From positions 1 to 64,000 of the forward strand of contig NZ_MDKE01000011.1 in NCBI RefSeq assembly GCF_001870485.1: 64,000 nucleotides of DNA, read 5' to 3'. Under the pieces are notes generated by a model, which saw nothing but the letters and a program-made list of their open reading frames with translations, did not search any database and had not been told where the DNA came from. Every line of letters begins with the position of its first letter. The first letter of the stretch is position 1. The DNA comes from Oceanisphaera psychrotolerans. GTDB taxonomy: Bacteria > Pseudomonadota > Gammaproteobacteria > Enterobacterales > Aeromonadaceae. Of this stretch, positions 55,556 to 64,000 are shown one piece after another. The position numbers and the translations under genes were made by a program.

Positions 55556-55571
55556 TTTTTATTGGTGGGTT

Positions 55572-57194
55572 ATGTCGCTATATCAAGATCAGGTTTTTGG
55601 AAAGTTCGACTATATCGTGGTGGGCGCAGGCTCGGCAGGATGTGTGCTGGCCAACCGGCTCACCGAAGATCCGGAGATCAGGGTATTGCTGCTGGAAGCA
55701 GGGGGACGAGACTGGAACCCCTGGATTCACATTCCCGTCGGTTATTTCAAGACCATGCATAATCCCGCTACCGACTGGTGCTATGTCACCGACCCGGATC
55801 AGGGCATCAATGGCAGGCAGTTGCAGTGGCCCAGAGGCAAGGTGCTGGGCGGTTCCAGCTCACTCAACGGCTTGTTGTATATCCGCGGCCAGCATCAGGA
55901 CTACGATGACTGGGCCGCCATGGGCAACGAGGGCTGGAGTTACCGGGACGTGCTGCCCTACTTCAAGAAGTCCGAATGCCAGTCCCGGGGCGCGGATGAG
56001 TATCACGGGGTCGATGGCCCGCTGAAGGTTTCCGATCTGCGCCTGCGCAGGGAAATCGCCGAGCGCTTCGTCGACGCCGCCCAGCAAATCGGCATTCCGG
56101 CCAACCCGGACGTCAATGGCGCCACCCAGGAAGGGGTGAGCTACTTCCAGCAAACCGCCTACAAGGGGCTGCGCTGCAGCAGCGCCAAGGCCTTTCTGCG
56201 ACCGGCATTGCAACGCCCCAACCTGACGCTGCTGACCCGCGCCCATACCCGCCGTATCCTGCTGGAAGGCAAGCAGGCCACCGGCATCGAATTCGAACAC
56301 AAGGGCAAGCGCCTGCTGGCCCGGGCGACACGGGAAGTGGTGCTCAGCGCCGGCGCCATCGGCTCGCCGCAAATACTGCAGTGTTCGGGGATTGGTGAAC
56401 CGGAACACCTGACATCGGTGGGTGTGGAATGTCTGCACCCGTTACCGGGGGTGGGCGAAAACCTGCAGGATCACCTGCAGATCCGCCTGGTATTCAAGAC
56501 CAGTTGCAAGACCCTCAACGACGAGGTCAACAACCCCATCAAGAAGCTGGGAGTCGGCATGCAGTACGCCCTGTCACGTACCGGCCCCCTGACCCTGGCC
56601 GCCAGCCAGGTCTGTATCTTTACCCAGTCACGGGAAGGGCTGGATCGGCCGGACATTCAGTTCCATATGCAGCCACTTAGTGCCGACAAACCCGGTGAGG
56701 GGGTACACCCCTTCTCGGCCTTCACCGCCTCGGTGTGTCAGCTGCGGCCCCATAGCCGGGGCAGCATCAGGATCCGCAGCGCCGATCCCCATGAATACCC
56801 CTCGATTCAGGCCAATTATCTTTCGGAGGAGGAAGATCTGCGGGTGGCGGTGGATGCGGTCAAGGTGGCCCGGCGTATCGCCGAAGCCGATGCGCTCAAG
56901 CCGGTGATCATCGATGAATATGTACCCGGCCGCCAGTATCAGACCGACGAGCAATTGCTGGATGCCGCCCGCCGTTTCAGCCAGACCATTTATCATCCGA
57001 CCAGTACCTGCAAGATGGGGAATGACGACATGGCGGTGGTCGACAGCCGATTGAGAGTTCACGGCATCACGGGGCTGAGGGTGGCCGATGCTTCCATCAT
57101 GCCGCTGATCGTGTCCGGCAATACCAATGCGCCCTCGATCATGATCGGCGAAAAATGCGCCGACATGATCAAGGCCGACCAGGGACATGGCTGA
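55572..57194 (+). CDS. GMC-family FAD-dependent oxidoreductase (choline/alcohol dehydrogenase type)
   Basis: The product is 540 residues. The N-terminal FAD motif is FDYIVVGAGSAGCVLANRLT. The GMC signature is PRGKVLGGSSSLNGLLYIRG and the catalytic His region is QTIYHPTSTCKMG. The C-terminal NTNAPSIMIGEKCADMI completes the fold. It oxidises a primary alcohol to an aldehyde and passes electrons to the respiratory chain. No aldehyde dehydrogenase is adjacent, so choline-to-betaine use is unproven. It is divergent from the TRAP genes and shares their control region. Confidence 0.9.
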   Translation: MSLYQDQVFGKFDYIVVGAGSAGCVLANRLTEDPEIRVLLLEAGGRDWNPWIHIPVGYFKTMHNPATDWCYVTDPDQGINGRQLQWPRGKVLGGSSSLNGLLYIRGQHQDYDDWAAMGNEGWSYRDVLPYFKKSECQSRGADEYHGVDGPLKVSDLRLRREIAERFVDAAQQIGIPANPDVNGATQEGVSYFQQTAYKGLRCSSAKAFLRPALQRPNLTLLTRAHTRRILLEGKQATGIEFEHKGKRLLARATREVVLSAGAIGSPQILQCSGIGEPEHLTSVGVECLHPLPGVGENLQDHLQIRLVFKTSCKTLNDEVNNPIKKLGVGMQYALSRTGPLTLAASQVCIFTQSREGLDRPDIQFHMQPLSADKPGEGVHPFSAFTASVCQLRPHSRGSIRIRSADPHEYPSIQANYLSEEEDLRVAVDAVKVARRIAEADALKPVIIDEYVPGRQYQTDEQLLDAARRFSQTIYHPTSTCKMGNDDMAVVDSRLRVHGITGLRVADASIMPLIVSGNTNAPSIMIGEKCADMIKADQGHG

Positions 57195-57224
57195 ACGGGG
57201 GAATAGCGACCGTCACAGACAAAA

Positions 57225-57247
57225 CCGGGGCCGCTATGCGGCCCCGG
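57225..57247 (-). terminator. Hairpin between the GMC and entericidin-type genes
   Basis: CCGGGGCCGC, a three-base loop, GCGGCCCCGG. On the minus strand the stem is followed by TTTT, so it can terminate the small lipoprotein gene. Confidence 0.65.
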
Positions 57248-57268
57248 ATGAAGAACAGGAAGAGGTGA

Positions 57269-57418
57269 TTAATAGCTGCTCTGCACATCACGAGCGGCAT
57301 CTTCCACCGCCTCGCCCCCCTGCTGAATATCCTTGCCGGCACCGGCAAGGGTATTGCAGCCAGCCAGACCGGCAGCCAGTCCCATCGCCATCAACATGGC
57401 CAGTAATCTCTTCGTCAT
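57269..57418 (-). CDS. Entericidin A/B-family small lipoprotein
   Basis: The product is 49 residues. MTKRLLAMLMAMGLAAGLAG is followed by the lipobox Cys and NTLAGAGKDIQQGGEAVEDA. The mature part closely follows entericidin B (CNTTRGVGEDISDGGNAIS), a small amphipathic membrane lipoprotein. Entericidins have been described as a toxin/antidote pair in stationary phase; only one copy is present here. It is too short for usual ORF cut-offs. It is convergent with the GMC gene. Confidence 0.85.
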   Translation of the reverse strand: MTKRLLAMLMAMGLAAGLAGCNTLAGAGKDIQQGGEAVEDAARDVQSSY

Positions 57419-57524
57419 CTTTGCTTTCCTCTTGCCGAGCCAATAACCATTCAGAGTATAGACTCAACAGGGTAAAAAATGACTCCCCCCGGTCTGGTTA
57501 CTGCCCCGGCCAGATCCGACATGC

Positions 57525-58673
57525 TCACTGATTGATATTCAATGCCGCCGATATTTTTTTCATTATCGTTTGCCGATTAAAGGGCTTGAGTACAAAACTG
57601 CTGGCCCCCAGATTGATGCATTCCAGAATGACGTCTCTTTTGTTTTTACCGCTGATAATGATAATGGGTATGTTTTTGGTCCAGGAATTTGCCTTGATGA
57701 AGCGGGTGGTTTCAATGCCGCTGATACCCGGCATCATGATATCCATCAGGATCAGATCCGGCGTGGTTCGCTGCAGCAGGTTGATGGCTTCTTCGCCACT
57801 GACCGCAAAATCGACATCATAATCATCGGACCTCAGCAAGGCGAGCAGCAGGTTGCGCTGAAACGCATCGTCTTCCACCACCAGTATATGGTGCCTGGAC
57901 CTGGGGGAGCGTTGAGACAACTGGTAGGACGATCGAGCATTATCAGATGAAAACCGGTCAAACTCACTGGCAACGCTTCTTATGCTTTCCATTCCCTTCC
58001 TGATCCTGTCGAGGCGGTAAACCGGCGCATTTTCTCTGTCATCCGGTTCGGCGTCATTATTAAACCAGGAGCCGGTGTCCGGCTCTTTTTTATGCTCGAA
58101 GTCTCCCATCGCCAGCCTGATGTTTTCCTCTACATGTTCAACCACATCATTAACCCTGACCGCAAAGGTTTGGCTGCCCTCCACCTGCCGGACAAAGAGT
58201 GCTTCAAACTCCGCCAGTGTTTTGTCCTGTCCGGAAGAAAACTGCATTTTCTCCCTGAGTTGATAGGTTTCATTGATCTCTGTTATCGCCTGATGCACAG
58301 ACATCAACAACCGGAAAGGATCGTAAGACAAGGGCCAGAACACGATATAGTTATCAAACTTTCTGACGCGGCAGAGTTCGTAGGCCTGTTTGGCCTCGAA
58401 CTTGTTGCATAACAGCAGACACTTGTATGGTTTCGAATGCAGCGTGCCGCTGCGCAGACAAAGCGTTCCGTAGACATCTTCTGCTTGTTCAATATTGCTG
58501 TAGGCCAGCAGGATCACACTGGCGTCGGACCGATCAAACTCTTCAACCACCCTGTCGGCAGCGGTGGGCACCACGAGCTGGCTGAACTCCACCGCCAGCA
58601 TCTGACGGACAACCTCGGCCGTGCTATGGCTGTTGCTGGCAATAAAAACAACATCCTTGTTAATGACTGGCAT
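57525..58673 (-). CDS. Response regulator with N-terminal degenerate receiver (VieB-like position)
   Basis: The product is about 382 residues. The C-terminal receiver (HHILVVEDDAFQRNLLLALL, LILMDIMMPGISGIE, VLKPFNRQTIMKKI) has the phospho-Asp and Lys. The first about 130 residues (MPVINKDVVFIASNSHSTAE, SVILLAYSNIEQAEDVYGTL) look like a receiver lacking the usual acidic pocket. A charged middle segment lies between. There is no DNA-binding or enzymatic output domain, so it probably works by protein contact or as a phosphate sink. It is the last gene of the kinase operon, 32 bases after the EAL gene. The ATG at 58673 is preferred over 58736. Confidence 0.75.
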   Translation of the reverse strand: MPVINKDVVFIASNSHSTAEVVRQMLAVEFSQLVVPTAADRVVEEFDRSDASVILLAYSNIEQAEDVYGTLCLRSGTLHSKPYKCLLLCNKFEAKQAYELCRVRKFDNYIVFWPLSYDPFRLLMSVHQAITEINETYQLREKMQFSSGQDKTLAEFEALFVRQVEGSQTFAVRVNDVVEHVEENIRLAMGDFEHKKEPDTGSWFNNDAEPDDRENAPVYRLDRIRKGMESIRSVASEFDRFSSDNARSSYQLSQRSPRSRHHILVVEDDAFQRNLLLALLRSDDYDVDFAVSGEEAINLLQRTTPDLILMDIMMPGISGIETTRFIKANSWTKNIPIIIISGKNKRDVILECINLGASSFVLKPFNRQTIMKKISAALNINQ

Positions 58674-58705
58674 GGCGTTTTCCGCTCCTTGAACTAAAGC
58701 CTTCC

Positions 58706-59899
58706 CTAGACACTCGCTTTCCACCCTGACAGCCATGCAGCAATATCATCGGCCGGTATGGGCCGGGAAATAAAATAACCCTGTGCCACGTCGCAGCCGG
58801 TACTTTTTAAAAACGCCCAGTCCTCACGGGTCTCCACCCCTTCGGCCACCACCGTCATGCCGTACTCCCGGGCCAGGGCGAGGCAGGCATGATAGAAAGT
58901 GGCTTTCGAGCGGCTGTCGGTAATGCCATGGATAAAGGATCTGTCTATCTTCAGCTCGCCGAATGGATAATCGCTCAACTTGCTCAAGTTCGAATAGGCC
59001 GTCCCGAAGTCGTCTATCGCCAGCTCGAATCCCTTCAATTTCAGCCGGGTCAGTATTTCGAGTGGCTGACGCCGGTCATCCAGCACCCGGCTTTCGGTGA
59101 TTTCAAACACAAAATCCCCGGGTGACATGCCCTTGCTGTAGATCAACGGATACAGGCTGTCCATGAAGCCAAGCGAGGCGAGGCTGAGCATGGAGATGTT
59201 GATGGCGACCGTGAACGGATCGCCGGCCCCACGCCAGAGCCGGGCATCATCGAGGGCATTCTCCAGCACCAGCCGGGTTAACTCGTTGATATAGCCATAG
59301 TGTTCAACCAGGTGGATAAATTGATCGGGAAAGATGATGCCATGCTCGGGGTGCCGCCAGCGAACCAGCGCCTCGACGCCCTTGACCTCACCATCCGACA
59401 AGGAGACCTTGGGCTGGTAGTAATTGATGAACTCTCTGTTTTCGACGGCAGACAGGATGTCTTCCATCGTAAACGGATGTTTTTTTGGAGGTGGCTTCGG
59501 CTCATTAATTTCGAGTCTGCCGAGCATTAACGACAGCTGGGTCGAGCAAACCGGCTTTTCGAGGTGACCGAGCACATTGATATCATAGGAGCGGGACAGC
59601 TCTTCCGATGCACGGAGAATCCGCTTGCTCTGGCCGCTGACCAGGGCAAGCGCGCCCCCGTAACCAAAGTCCCCCAGCCGCCGGATCAGTTCAAGACCAT
59701 CCATTTCCGGCATGTTCAAGTCCATGAGAATCAGATCCGGGTTCTGCTCCCGGGACAGGATTCGTTCCAGAGATCGCCGGGCACTTTCACAGGTATCAAC
59801 CCGGTAATCGCCCTGTTGCCTGACCATGTGAGCCATCAATTTCAACGAAAACAGATCGTCATCAACGATCAATACCTTAATGTCATCATTCTTATTCAT
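58706..59899 (-). CDS. REC-EAL response regulator (c-di-GMP phosphodiesterase)
   Basis: The product is 397 residues. The receiver (KVLIVDDDLFSLKLMAHMVR, LILMDLNMPEMDGLELIRRL) is followed by an EAL domain. VKGVEALVRWRHPEHGIIFP contains the EAL motif, and FEITESRVL, LAIDDFGTAYSNLSKL (DDFG) and VVAEGVET carry the remaining metal and catalytic residues. It should hydrolyse c-di-GMP when phosphorylated. It matches RocR/VieA in layout but lacks VieA's HTH. It is 17 bases downstream of the hybrid kinase gene. Confidence 0.9.
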   Translation of the reverse strand: MNKNDDIKVLIVDDDLFSLKLMAHMVRQQGDYRVDTCESARRSLERILSREQNPDLILMDLNMPEMDGLELIRRLGDFGYGGALALVSGQSKRILRASEELSRSYDINVLGHLEKPVCSTQLSLMLGRLEINEPKPPPKKHPFTMEDILSAVENREFINYYQPKVSLSDGEVKGVEALVRWRHPEHGIIFPDQFIHLVEHYGYINELTRLVLENALDDARLWRGAGDPFTVAINISMLSLASLGFMDSLYPLIYSKGMSPGDFVFEITESRVLDDRRQPLEILTRLKLKGFELAIDDFGTAYSNLSKLSDYPFGELKIDRSFIHGITDSRSKATFYHACLALAREYGMTVVAEGVETREDWAFLKSTGCDVAQGYFISRPIPADDIAAWLSGWKASV

Positions 59900-59916
59900 A
59901 ACATCCCGTGCAATTA

Positions 59917-62900
59917 TTATTTTATTGTTCTTTCAATAAAGTCGATGACGCGTTCGGCTTCAACTTCAAGCGCCCGCAGCAAGTCCGGCGTCATGGCCGA
60001 CCGGCTGCCATGACAGGCCAACTCCACCTCGTCACAGCAATCTCCCAATACCATGGCCCCCACCGAGCGCGAAGAGGACTTCAGGGTATGGGCCATGTCA
60101 CCCAGCCGTTTGATGTCTTGCTCCTGCCAGGCATCCGCCATCGATACCACATTGACCTTGAGGCTCTGCAGATAATCGGTCAGCAATTCATGGAAGATGG
60201 ACTCGTCATCTCCGACCAGCGCTTTCAGTCTGCCGAGATCTACCGCCTCTCCCGTTGCCGAATCGGCTGCAGTCGCCGCCAGGGGCGCTGACGCGTCCTG
60301 CGGCTCCGGCAACCACCGTTCAAGCATGGATTTTAATTTTTCCAGCTCCATCGGCTTGCTCAGGTAGTCATTCATCCCCCGTTCGAGGCAACGGGCAATT
60401 TCCTCCTTGAAGGCGTTGGCACTCAAGGCCACGATGGGCATGGGAGAGGCGCCGTTCTCGTCTTCTTCTTCCCTGATCAGCCGGGTCAGCTGGTAACCGT
60501 CCATCACCGGCATGCTGAGATCGGTAATCAGCAGATCGTATGATTTTTTTCGCCATAGCCCGAGGGCCTCAACGCCGTTGTCGGCAATATCGGCGTTGTA
60601 ACCCAACAACAGAAGCTGCTGGCGGATCACCTTCTGATTCACCAGGTTATCTTCGGCCACCAGGATCCGGGCCTCGTCGTCGACGGGTAACCGCTTGTTG
60701 TCCGAGCGGGATATTTTCTCTGTCGCATAGCGCCGCTCCGGCAACTGCACATATCCGGCGGCACCGGCCACGGCGTCGATAAAGGCGGCCCGCTTGAGCA
60801 CATTGGCATCCATCATGACGTGATCGTCCGCCACCTGGCGGGCATGCCTGCGGGCGCCCCGCTCCAGAGTCACGAAGCGAACCTGCTGTTCTGACCATGA
60901 CACCGCCGCCGCCCGCAGCTGTTCGATGGAAAACTGCTGCCGGGTGGCATCATAAATCCAGATGCACGGACCGGGTGGATACTGCTCGCTCATACGGGCG
61001 GCCGCCTCGATATCCGCCGCATACTGTACCCGGGCATGCTCGTGCTCAAGATAACAGAGCAGATCCTCGGCAATGCCGGCATTGCCGCCGATCACCAGGC
61101 AGGACAACCCATCGAGCACGGTGTTGCCGACCGTCGTTTCCGGGGCGGTCGAGTCCAGCTCGAACGGCAGCGATACCGTAAAGCGGGTGCCGGCTCCCGG
61201 CTCGCTTTGCAGGCTGATATCGCCCCCCAGCAGCTGCACCAGGTGATGGGTAATGGCCAGGCCCAGACCGGTGCCACCGAAACGCCGGGTGGTGGTGGAA
61301 TCGGCCTGGGTAAAGGCATCGAACAAGGTCGATTGCGCCGCCATCTCGATGCCGATACCGTTATCGGCCACGTCGAACCGTACTGTGATGGACGACACCC
61401 CATCGGCGGACAGGGTGGCTCTGACCGACACCTTGCCCGGCTGCATGATGCTGGAAAACTTGATGGCATTACCCACCAGATTAATCAGTACCTGACGAAT
61501 GCGCAGGCTGTCACCCAGCACCCGGCCGGGCAGCGCCGGATCGACGAACAGGGTCAGCTCGACCCCCTGCCCCCTCGCCTGCTGGTCAAGCATCTGGCAG
61601 GTCTGCTCCACCACGGCGGGGATCGACAGCGGCTGTGTTTCCAGATCCAGTTTTCCCGACTCTATCTTCGAGAACTCCAGAATCGCGTTGATCAGGTCAG
61701 TCAGGGAAATGGCCGAGTAATGGATCAATTCCAGCATGTCGTGCTGACTGCGGCTGAGCTCGGTCCGGGCCAGCACATCGAGCATGCCCACCACCCCGTT
61801 CAGGGGGGTGCGAATTTCATGACTCATGGTCGCCAGAAAATAGGACTTCGACTGGTTGGCCTGCTCGGCAGCCAGCCTGGCCTGCTGTAGCTCTTTGGTG
61901 CGTTCGGCAACCCGGTACTCGAGCTGCTCGGTCAGCAGCTGCAGCTCCCAGGTCCGGCTCTCAACCTGCCTCTCCAGCGACTGGTTCAGCGCCATCAGCT
62001 GAGCCTTGCTGTCGTGCAACTCGATTTCCATCAGCTTTTCCTGATGAATATCGACATGCACCCCCGAGATGATCATGGGGTTGCCGGCGGCGTCATATTG
62101 CACGACTTTGCCGCGCGAGCGGATCCAGTGCCAGTCGCCATCGGCGGACCACAGCCGGAACTCGGCCAGAAAGTAATCGCTCTGCCGGTGCATATACCGC
62201 TCAAGCAGCTGTTGCACCCTGGGTTGGTCTTCCGGATGCAGCAGCCGGAAAAACTCTTCGTAATCAGTAAACCGTTCGTTGTCATAGCCCAGCATGCCGC
62301 CATAGTAGCCCTTTACCACCTGCTGGTGGGTAACGAGGTTACAGTCCCAGTAGCCCAGCTCGCTGCCTTCAATCACCCGGTTCAGTAATTCCCGGTTGTT
62401 CTCCAGTTTTTCTTCGGCCGTCTTGCGCTCGGTGATATCGACCGCCGAGACGATCAGCTTGTCGACCGTCGAGTCGTTACCGACGATCGGAATGATATTG
62501 AGATCGAGTGCAACAGGTTCACCATTTTGCCGGCGCAACTGCACATCCCGCCGCACCCTTTTTCCCTGCAGTGCGGCTTTAAAGTCCTCGGACAATGCCT
62601 GTTGTTCGTGCGGCAGCTCGTCAAACCAGGGGCTCTGGGTAAAATGCCGCCCTGTCAGTTTGGCGGCAGAGTGGCCATAGACATCGAGCAGCGCCTTGTT
62701 CACCATGACGATGTATCCGCCGCGATCCAGCTCGATGATGTAGCTCGCCATGTTGTTCAGTATATCGGCGAACTCCTGCTTGGTTTTTTTCAGCGCCTGG
62801 GTCCGGCGCCTGACCCGCTGGGCAATACGCATGTTGTGGCCGGCGGTGATGATCACATAGGCCGTCAGCAGCAACATCAGCACCACGGCGGCGACAATAA

Positions 62901-64000
62901 ACACCTTCATGATGAAGGATTGTGCCGGCTGCCAGGGATAGGTCGCCCAGCTGGCAATCTTGAACTCTTTGTCGGCCAGAAACTCCGGATGATTGCGCCA
63001 CTCAGGCTCTTGCTGCAACTGGGTGGGCAGACGGGTATCCATCAGGATGATCGGCGGCACAGTCCCGTCGATATCTTCCAGGGTGACACAGAAGTTAATG
63101 CCGAGGCGATCGATTCTCTGCGTCAGCCCGGCCAGTAAATCACGAAAATAAATCACCCCCACCACAAAGCCGGTAAAGGCCCGCTCTCTTGCCGCCTCAT
63201 TCGCGCCTGCCGGATCGAAGCCGGGGCGGTATACCGGCAACAGATAGCGCCAGTCATCGGGCCGGTCCGGATGTTTCTCGTAAAATGCATTGCGTTCGAG
63301 CAACACGGCGCGACCACTCCTGATGGCCGCGTTCAACTGGTCCCGATTTTCGCTGCCCAAATCGTACCCGGATGCAACAACATGCTGGTTGCGAAAGGAG
63401 ATAAACAGAAAGGGGTAATAATCGGCTCGCTCGCCGGCCGGTATCAGCTTGCCCCGACCATCGTTTTCGGTGATGGCGAAAGCGATCAGCCCGAGACGTT
63501 CCGCTTCCGCTTCAAAGTCGTCCCGTTGCTCGTACAGCACCCGCGGAACCCAGGCCAGGCCTTCGACGCCCTGCGCTTGCAACGAATGTTGGGCAAAGCG
63601 CCTGAACTCCACCAGATCGACCTTTTCGCTGCTGTTGATGAAGGCGGCGGTGCCGTTGGCCACCTTGCTCATGGCAAACAGCCCCCGTTCAAATTGCTCG
63701 TGCAGCAGTTCGCTGTCCGAGGCAAATCGCTGCCGAAACTCCAGCTGCTCGGTCTTGCCCAGGGTATGAAAGGTGATGACCACCAGCGCGATCAACAACA
63801 GCGGCAGCAACTGCAGCTTTCTGGCATGACTCTTGAGCCCGCCATGCTGCCGATAGGCCAGCGGCAGCATGATGGGCGTGACCATCAACACCCCCAGACA
63901 CTCGGACATCCACCAGCTCAGCCAGTTGCCGGCCAGAAATTCAACCGGTACATCTCGCCAGACATACATGCTGCCGATGCCGATGGTGGCCGTCAGGGTA
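59917..64000 (-). CDS. Hybrid sensor kinase MASE1-CHASE-PAS-HisKA-REC-HPt, 5' end outside the window
   Basis: At least 1360 residues are visible, and the frame remains open to the edge. The visible domains in order are the end of a membrane sensor (MASE1-like, GNWLSWWMSECLGVLMVTPI), a CHASE domain, a TM helix, two or more PAS domains, HisKA (ATMSHEIRTPLNGVVGMLDV), an ATPase domain (DNGIGIEM, FGGTGLGLAI), a degenerate receiver-like segment, a true receiver (RILVAEDNLVNQKV, LLITDLSMPVMDG) and an HPt domain (DMAHTLKSSSRSVGAMVLGD). Such a full phosphorelay kinase can pass phosphate to the two regulators encoded just downstream. The internal in-frame ATG at 63969 is not the start, since coding continues upstream. 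Confidence 0.88.
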   Translation of the reverse strand, partial: TLTATIGIGSMYVWRDVPVEFLAGNWLSWWMSECLGVLMVTPIMLPLAYRQHGGLKSHARKLQLLPLLLIALVVITFHTLGKTEQLEFRQRFASDSELLHEQFERGLFAMSKVANGTAAFINSSEKVDLVEFRRFAQHSLQAQGVEGLAWVPRVLYEQRDDFEAEAERLGLIAFAITENDGRGKLIPAGERADYYPFLFISFRNQHVVASGYDLGSENRDQLNAAIRSGRAVLLERNAFYEKHPDRPDDWRYLLPVYRPGFDPAGANEAARERAFTGFVVGVIYFRDLLAGLTQRIDRLGINFCVTLEDIDGTVPPIILMDTRLPTQLQQEPEWRNHPEFLADKEFKIASWATYPWQPAQSFIMKVFIVAAVVLMLLLTAYVIITAGHNMRIAQRVRRRTQALKKTKQEFADILNNMASYIIELDRGGYIVMVNKALLDVYGHSAAKLTGRHFTQSPWFDELPHEQQALSEDFKAALQGKRVRRDVQLRRQNGEPVALDLNIIPIVGNDSTVDKLIVSAVDITERKTAEEKLENNRELLNRVIEGSELGYWDCNLVTHQQVVKGYYGGMLGYDNERFTDYEEFFRLLHPEDQPRVQQLLERYMHRQSDYFLAEFRLWSADGDWHWIRSRGKVVQYDAAGNPMIISGVHVDIHQEKLMEIELHDSKAQLMALNQSLERQVESRTWELQLLTEQLEYRVAERTKELQQARLAAEQANQSKSYFLATMSHEIRTPLNGVVGMLDVLARTELSRSQHDMLELIHYSAISLTDLINAILEFSKIESGKLDLETQPLSIPAVVEQTCQMLDQQARGQGVELTLFVDPALPGRVLGDSLRIRQVLINLVGNAIKFSSIMQPGKVSVRATLSADGVSSITVRFDVADNGIGIEMAAQSTLFDAFTQADSTTTRRFGGTGLGLAITHHLVQLLGGDISLQSEPGAGTRFTVSLPFELDSTAPETTVGNTVLDGLSCLVIGGNAGIAEDLLCYLEHEHARVQYAADIEAAARMSEQYPPGPCIWIYDATRQQFSIEQLRAAAVSWSEQQVRFVTLERGARRHARQVADDHVMMDANVLKRAAFIDAVAGAAGYVQLPERRYATEKISRSDNKRLPVDDEARILVAEDNLVNQKVIRQQLLLLGYNADIADNGVEALGLWRKKSYDLLITDLSMPVMDGYQLTRLIREEEDENGASPMPIVALSANAFKEEIARCLERGMNDYLSKPMELEKLKSMLERWLPEPQDASAPLAATAADSATGEAVDLGRLKALVGDDESIFHELLTDYLQSLKVNVVSMADAWQEQDIKRLGDMAHTLKSSSRSVGAMVLGDCCDEVELACHGSRSAMTPDLLRALEVEAERVIDFIERTIK

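Larger units (their letters stand above)
55241..55571. promoter_or_regulatory. AT-rich divergent control region of TRAP and GMC genes
   Basis: 331 bases without a gene, clearly AT-rich compared with the flanking genes. It holds three copies of a TGATAC-N5-GTATCA-like motif, listed separately, and must contain both promoters. Confidence 0.7.

Noticed and set aside
1-64000. CRISPR arrays, insertion sequences, prophage and rRNA
   Set aside because: No regularly spaced direct repeats, transposase, integrase or phage structural genes, and no rRNA sequence, were recognised on either strand.

Overview
The window is about 64 kb of chromosome from a marine-type gammaproteobacterium. Gene content and synteny (upp-uraA opposite purMN, hda beside a DUF2066 gene, rcsF-trmO-proS, ettA, tonB-exbB-exbD, TRAP transport, several large hybrid kinases) and the high-GC coding style fit the Aeromonadales, for example Oceanimonas, Oceanisphaera or Zobellella. 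This placement is an inference; no rRNA is present. No phage, IS element, integrase or CRISPR array was seen.

Layout. (1) 1-9.8 kb, minus strand: a surface-polysaccharide locus read from an ops/JUMPstart-like element (9816-9826) through ugd, rmlB, rmlA, a sugar aminotransferase, a wbqC-like gene, a sulfotransferase, a Wzx-type flippase and two family-2 glycosyltransferases, ending at the first codons of cysD. The distal part is visibly AT-rich. A tRNA-Gly(CCC) gene lies just upstream. (2) 10.4-25.5 kb: housekeeping genes rcsF, trmO, proS, an RND efflux pair, an SDR gene, xthA, a structured intergenic repeat, hda, DUF2066, uraA, upp, purM and purN. (3) 25.6-39.3 kb: a CrbS-like transporter-kinase with an MFS gene, a ChaN lipoprotein, an SMR efflux protein, a glycerophosphodiesterase, rhlE, a benE/XRE-cupin divergent pair, a CBS protein, tonB-exbB-exbD and a YitT membrane protein. 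(4) 39.5-48.9 kb: ettA, an LprI-like protein, azlCD, a PhyH dioxygenase facing a LysR regulator, a Na+/H+ antiporter, DUF4202, hmp and a glutaredoxin. (5) 49.3-57.2 kb: a probable catabolic island with a MocR regulator, an IclR regulator, a GlcG/HbpS protein, a TRAP transporter and a divergent GMC oxidoreductase. The TRAP/GMC divergent region carries three copies of a TGATAC-N5-GTATCA-type motif. (6) 57.3-64 kb: an entericidin-type lipoprotein and a three-gene phosphorelay (hybrid kinase, REC-EAL protein, second regulator) resembling VieSAB or Roc systems of c-di-GMP control. The kinase runs off the right edge.

A notable technical feature is that five otherwise intact genes (a glycosyltransferase, rmlB, xthA, tonB, dctP) each carry one single-base frameshift, mostly in short homopolymers. 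Simultaneous loss of all five is less likely than residual sequencing indels. They are annotated here as disrupted genes with reconstructed extents.

The most system-like candidates for follow-up are the TRAP/GMC/IclR/HbpS/MocR cluster with its triplicated operator, the apparently sulfated polysaccharide locus under ops/RfaH-type control, and the Vie/Roc-like phosphorelay.
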